A stretch of DNA of 10,666 bases from a bacterium. Lineage in GTDB: Bacteria; Planctomycetota; B15-G4; JADJEK01. The stretch is taken from assembly GCA_030428825.1 (NCBI GenBank), contig JAUIEL010000178.1:1-10666 (forward strand), given 5' to 3'. Shown here piece by piece: positions 8,606 through 10,666 of the stretch (its first letter is position 1; every line of letters starts with the position of its first letter). The notes beneath the pieces are model-generated. The model saw only the letters and a program-made list of their open reading frames with translations. It was not told where the DNA came from and did no database searches. The position numbers were made by a program, and so were the translations under genes.

Positions 8606-9220
8606 TCACTTCTTGCCGTCGATGCGGGCGAGCACCTGATCGGTGATGTCGGTCGGCGCGCCTCCCTGGGTCCCGCCCTTCTCGGCGACCAGGTCGAACG
8701 CGTCGTGGAGCGCCACCGCCTGGACGGCGGCCTGGAACTCCTGGTTCGCCTGGCTGACGAGGATGTGGTAGCGGGCCTTGTGCTTCGGCACGTTCTCGGT
8801 CTTGATCTTCTTGTACGCCGGGATCGCCGCGAACACCTTCTGGACGTCGACGACCGCCGCCTTCCGGACCTGGACGACGTCACCGTACAGGACCTTGCCG
8901 GTGACTCGAAGCGACGCGCGCGTCACCGCGGGCTCGTCGCCCGCGGAGGACGCGGACGACGGATCGAGCGCCGCCGGCGCCGCCGTCCCGGTCCCCGTCT
9001 GGATCGGCTCTCCGACGCCCGAAGCCTGAGCCCGGCGGCCGCGCCGGCCGCTTCGCGCGCGGGCCTTCTTCTTCCGCGCCTCGTCGGCCCGGCCGCCGTC
9101 GTCGACGCGCGACGCGTTCGGCTCGGCCTTCTTCTTCTTCTTGCCGTCTCCCGCGACCGCCTCGGAGGCGTTCCCACCCGCGACCAGGAGGAGGAGGACG
9201 AACAGCACGATCCGCTTCAT
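8606..9220 (-). CDS. OmpH/Skp-like periplasmic protein with shortened arm
   Basis: A 204-aa exported protein. It begins with MKRIVLFVLLLLVAGG and a probable cleavage near NASEAVAG (17-24). A charged, lysine/arginine- and Ala/Ser-rich linker (26-100) leads to the conserved part at 111-202: YGDVVQVRKAAVVDVQKVF, AIPAYKKIKTEN, KARYHILVSQANQEF, FDLVAEKGG and DITDQVLARID. The V-D-x-Q-K-V-F opening and the D-L-V-x-x-K-G ... D-I-T-D-x-V-L ending match the OmpH/Skp family, which chaperones outer-membrane proteins in the periplasm. Here only about 50 residues lie between these ends, so the long coiled-coil arms of classical Skp are largely absent. The start is ATG 9220 with AAGGTGG 6 nt upstream; the frame runs further upstream but without coding character. 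It is the first gene of the minus-strand cluster, and a role in assembling the secretin encoded next is an attractive inference only. Confidence 0.75.
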   Translation of the reverse strand: MKRIVLFVLLLLVAGGNASEAVAGDGKKKKKAEPNASRVDDGGRADEARKKKARARSGRRGRRAQASGVGEPIQTGTGTAAPAALDPSSASSAGDEPAVTRASLRVTGKVLYGDVVQVRKAAVVDVQKVFAAIPAYKKIKTENVPKHKARYHILVSQANQEFQAAVQAVALHDAFDLVAEKGGTQGGAPTDITDQVLARIDGKK

Positions 9221-9226
9221 CGGGCA

Positions 9227-9233
9227 CCACCTT
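9227..9233 (-). promoter_or_regulatory. Ribosome binding site of the OmpH-like gene
   Basis: AAGGTGG on the minus strand, 6 nt before ATG 9220. It selects this ATG over the longer open frame that continues upstream to 9436, and the resulting N-terminus is a clean signal peptide. Confidence 0.7.
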
Positions 9234-9356
9234 CGAGACTCGGCGACTCCCCCTCTCGATCCGGCAACGGAGGCGAACGTGACCGATGTCTTGGCTCTGG
9301 TACTACAATTCCCGGACCAATCTCGGCAGCCGCGAGGTCCAAACTTAGGAAGTTCT

Positions 9357-9392
9357 CTAACGGATTCCAGATCAATATCTAAGGGATTCCAG
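9357..9392. repeat. Two 14-bp direct repeats, 22-bp period
   Basis: CTAACGGATTCCAG at 9357-9370 and CTAAGGGATTCCAG at 9379-9392 differ at one base and are exactly 22 bp apart, about two helical turns, within the AT-rich core. The GGATTCC heart recurs as GATTCC at 9426-9431 and inverted as GGAATCC at 9444-9450. This looks like a binding site for a dimeric or cooperatively binding regulator of the OmpH-secretin cluster; the regulator is unknown. Confidence 0.5.
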
Positions 9393-9408
9393 CGGATGTG
9401 TCGGTGGC

Positions 9409-9423
9409 CCGGTGCAATACCGG
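9409..9423. repeat. Small inverted repeat CCGGT-N5-ACCGG
   Basis: A perfect 5-bp inverted repeat with a GCAAT loop, two bases away from the larger hairpin at 9426-9449. It could be part of a bipartite terminator for the sigma-54-type gene or an operator. Confidence 0.35.
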
Positions 9424-9425
9424 CA

Positions 9426-9449
9426 GATTCCGGCATCGGCGCCGGAATC
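9426..9449. repeat. Hairpin, 9-bp arms with 6-nt loop
   Basis: GATTCCGGC (9426-9434) and GCCGGAATC (9441-9449) pair perfectly around ATCGGC. It begins 36 bp after the stop of the minus-strand sigma-54-type gene, a suitable place for a terminator, but no T-run follows on that strand. An operator function is equally possible because its arms share the GATTCC core of the nearby direct repeats. Confidence 0.45.
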
Positions 9450-9485
9450 CCGCGGCTCGCCGGTTCGGTTCGGTGTTTGTGAGGG

Positions 9486-10553
9486 TCAGTCCCCGTCGGA
9501 AGCGAGCCGGTAGGTCGCCGCCCGCCGGCGACCGAGGCGGACCAGGAGGCCCCGATCGAGAAGGTCGTTCAGGTCGCGGAGCCCCGTCCGCGGCGAGACC
9601 CCGACCAGCTCGAAGTACTCCCGACTCCGGATCGTCTCCCCGGGGGCGAGTCGGGCGAGGAGACGCTTCTGCCGCTCGTTCAGCGCGTCCGCCACGGGGG
9701 GCGAGCGACGCGCGGGAGCGGTCGACGGCGTCACCATCGGCAACGGTCCGCTCACGGCCGAGCCGCCGGCGTCCGGACCGGCGGTCGCCTCGAACTGGAG
9801 GTCGCCCGGCCGGACGACTCCCCCCTCGGCGAGGAGGAGCGCGCGCCGGACGACGTTCCGGAGCTCGCGGACGTTCCCGGGCCACGGATATCGGTGCAGC
9901 GCGTCGAGCGCGGCCGGGGAGACGCGACGCGCGCCGCCCTCGGTCTCCTCCGCGAACCGCCGGACCTCCTGCTCGACCAGGGCGGGGATGTCCTCCTTCC
10001 GCTCCCGGAGCGGGGGGATCTCGAGGGAGACGACCTTCAGCCGGAAGTAGAGGTCCCGCCGGAACTCGCCGCGCTCGATCATCGCCCCGAGGTCGCGGTT
10101 GGTCGCGGCGACGATCCGGATGTCGACCTCGATCGGCGCCTGGGCCCCGAGCCGGACGATCCGCCCGTCCTGGAGGACCCGGAGGAGCTTCGCCTGGATC
10201 GACGCCGGCATGTCGCCGATCTCGTCCAGGAAGACGGTCCCGCCGTCCGCCTCCTCGAGCCGCCCCGGCCGCGCCCGCTCGGCCCCCGTGAACGCCCCCC
10301 GCTCGTGTCCGAACAGCTCCGCCTCGAGCAGTGGCTCGGGGACCGCCGAGCAGTTGATCGCCACGAACGGGCCGTCGGCGCGTTTGCTGACCCGCCACTG
10401 CCGGAACTGATCGAGGCCGATGGTCGGGGGCCCATCGGCGGTCGTGATGAAACCGAGCTCGACCGCTTCGACCGGGGCGGCGCTCCCTTCGAAGGTCCAG
10501 GAGATCTCCGTGAGGGTCGCCGACCCTCGAATCGTCGGGAGGCGGGTGCTCAC
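9486..10553 (-). CDS. Sigma-54-activator-type AAA+ protein, N-terminus and P-loop missing
   Basis: Family members remodel sigma-54 RNA polymerase at -24/-12 promoters. From residue ~54 (10394) the homology is excellent: ADGPFVAINCSAVPEPLLEA (59-78), the sigma-contacting loop GAFTGA (86-91), Walker B GGTVFLDEIGD (104-114), sensor I IVAATNRDL (147-155), the arginine-finger segment RRDLYFRL (165-172) and sensor II WPGNVRELRN (224-233). What should precede, GESGTGKE of Walker A and a regulatory domain, is absent in all frames; residues 1-53 are unrelated. Without a P-loop it should not hydrolyse ATP, so the gene looks 5'-truncated. The C-terminus (290-352, NERQKRLLARL ... SPRTGLRDLNDLLDRGLL ... 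TYRL) resembles a winged helix rather than the usual Fis-type motif. GTG 10553 is only the first usable start; the same frame stays open to the window edge, where it is antisense to another frame. Confidence 0.8.
   Translation of the reverse strand: MSTRLPTIRGSATLTEISWTFEGSAAPVEAVELGFITTADGPPTIGLDQFRQWRVSKRADGPFVAINCSAVPEPLLEAELFGHERGAFTGAERARPGRLEEADGGTVFLDEIGDMPASIQAKLLRVLQDGRIVRLGAQAPIEVDIRIVAATNRDLGAMIERGEFRRDLYFRLKVVSLEIPPLRERKEDIPALVEQEVRRFAEETEGGARRVSPAALDALHRYPWPGNVRELRNVVRRALLLAEGGVVRPGDLQFEATAGPDAGGSAVSGPLPMVTPSTAPARRSPPVADALNERQKRLLARLAPGETIRSREYFELVGVSPRTGLRDLNDLLDRGLLVRLGRRRAATYRLASDGD
10416..10439. repeat. Inverted repeat near the truncation point
   Basis: GCCGATGG (10416-10423) and CCATCGGC (10432-10439) are perfect 8-bp arms around an 8-nt loop. 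It lies about 20 bp from where the sigma-54-type homology starts, so it may be a footprint of the rearrangement, a terminator or an operator. Confidence 0.45.
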
Positions 10554-10666
10554 GTCGATCGCGACGTCCGCGACCGAGCAGGAGCGAGGCGTGCAGGATA
10601 TGCAGCGGGGGATCGAGGAGATCGATCGCGCGACGCAGGCGAACTCGGGGCGGGCCCGGGAGCTGG
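10447..10666 (+). CDS. Possible methyl-accepting chemotaxis protein fragment (5' unclear, 3' beyond window)
   Basis: An open plus-strand frame follows the stop at 10408-10410. From ATG 10447 it runs 73 codons to the window edge. Residues ~38-73, with IATSATEQERGVQDMQRG then IEEIDRATQANSGRAREL, show the heptad pattern found near the end of chemoreceptor signalling domains (typically E-I-A-x-A-S-x-E-Q-x-x-G-I ... M-D-x-x-T-Q-x-N-A). The preceding ~37 residues are unlike a chemoreceptor, and no sensor, membrane or hairpin-tip segment is present. It therefore looks like a 5'-truncated receptor or a small coiled-coil protein. The opposite strand of this segment is also open, as part of the sigma-54-type frame; the chemoreceptor-like heptads favour the plus strand right of about 10540. 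The ATG has no clear ribosome site. Identification rests on pattern recognition only. Confidence 0.45.
   Translation, partial: MKPSSTASTGAALPSKVQEISVRVADPRIVGRRVLTSIATSATEQERGVQDMQRGIEEIDRATQANSGRAREL
10512..10528. repeat. Palindrome GAGGGTCG-C-CGACCCTC
   Basis: A perfect 8-bp inverted repeat with a single central base, the geometry of many dimeric-repressor operators. It sits in the ambiguous zone between the two truncated divergent genes. Confidence 0.45.

Larger units (their letters stand above)
9221..9485. other. Intergenic region upstream of the envelope cluster
   Basis: This gap lies downstream of the sigma-54-type gene and upstream of the OmpH-like gene, both on the minus strand. Its centre is markedly AT-rich for this genome (19 of 50 bases GC in 9341-9390), as expected for the promoter of the cluster. 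I could not assign a convincing sigma-70, ECF or -24/-12 promoter. Repeats and hairpins inside it are listed separately. Confidence 0.6.

Noticed and set aside
9348..9384. A sigma-E-like or ECF promoter (GGAAGTT / TCTAA elements) and a -24/-12 promoter near 9400.
   Set aside because: Element spacings do not fit on either strand, and the plus-strand version would drive no gene.
9221..9436. An N-terminal extension of the OmpH-like protein up to an ATG at 9436.
   Set aside because: It would bury the signal peptide behind 72 unlikely residues and run through the AT-rich repeat region; ATG 9220 has a good ribosome site.
10395..10553. Resemblance of residues 10-40 of the activator's odd N-terminus (TLTEISWTF ... 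PVEAVELGF) to the end of Hcp-type secretion tube proteins.
   Set aside because: The match is a short, generic strand pattern and the segment may not be coding on this strand; too weak to claim.

Overview
The window is uniformly very GC-rich DNA from a bacterium whose genes point to a Gram-negative (diderm) envelope: a lipoprotein secretin, an OmpH/Skp-like periplasmic protein, a large exported multi-domain protein and a sigma-54-type activator. The high GC and the abundance of carboxypeptidase-regulatory-like repeats would fit a Planctomycetota-type or similar environmental lineage, but nothing here fixes the phylum. Because AT-rich stop codons are rare, long overlapping and antisense open frames are everywhere; only frames with recognisable protein content are annotated.

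Layout. Left edge: an almost complete thymidine/pyrimidine-nucleoside phosphorylase on the minus strand (3' end cut by the window). A 271-bp divergent intergenic region follows, then a 906-aa plus-strand exported protein built of about eight carboxypeptidase-regulatory-like beta-sandwich repeats. It converges, with only 10 bp between stop codons, on a five-gene minus-strand cluster. In transcription order (right to left) that cluster is: a small OmpH/Skp-like periplasmic protein, a secretin with a lipoprotein signal peptide that appears to start at CTG behind a perfect AGGAGG, an ABC transporter ATPase, its ABC-2-type permease (GTGA overlap), and a chromate-transporter (ChrA) family gene interrupted by a frameshift near its 3' end. 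The last four genes are packed at -4 to +14 bp, and the OmpH-like and secretin genes are 63 bp apart, so all five are probably co-transcribed.

Upstream of the cluster is a 265-bp intergenic stretch with an AT-rich core (19 of 50 bases GC in 9341-9390), a 14-bp motif repeated with a 22-bp period, and two small hairpins. Right edge: a minus-strand sigma-54-activator-type AAA+ protein with intact GAFTGA loop and Walker B but no P-loop and no N-terminal regulatory domain, and with a winged-helix-like C-terminus in place of the usual Fis helix-turn-helix. Head-to-head with it, on the plus strand, is a reading frame whose last ~35 residues in the window resemble the end of a methyl-accepting chemotaxis protein signalling domain. 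Both look truncated at their 5' ends and meet within about 150 bp that also contains two inverted repeats, suggesting a deletion, rearrangement or assembly junction.

Most interesting points: the CTG-initiated lipoprotein secretin paired with a short-armed Skp-like protein; the P-loop-less sigma-54 activator abutting a chemoreceptor-like fragment; the repeat/hairpin array before the envelope cluster; and the broken chrA.
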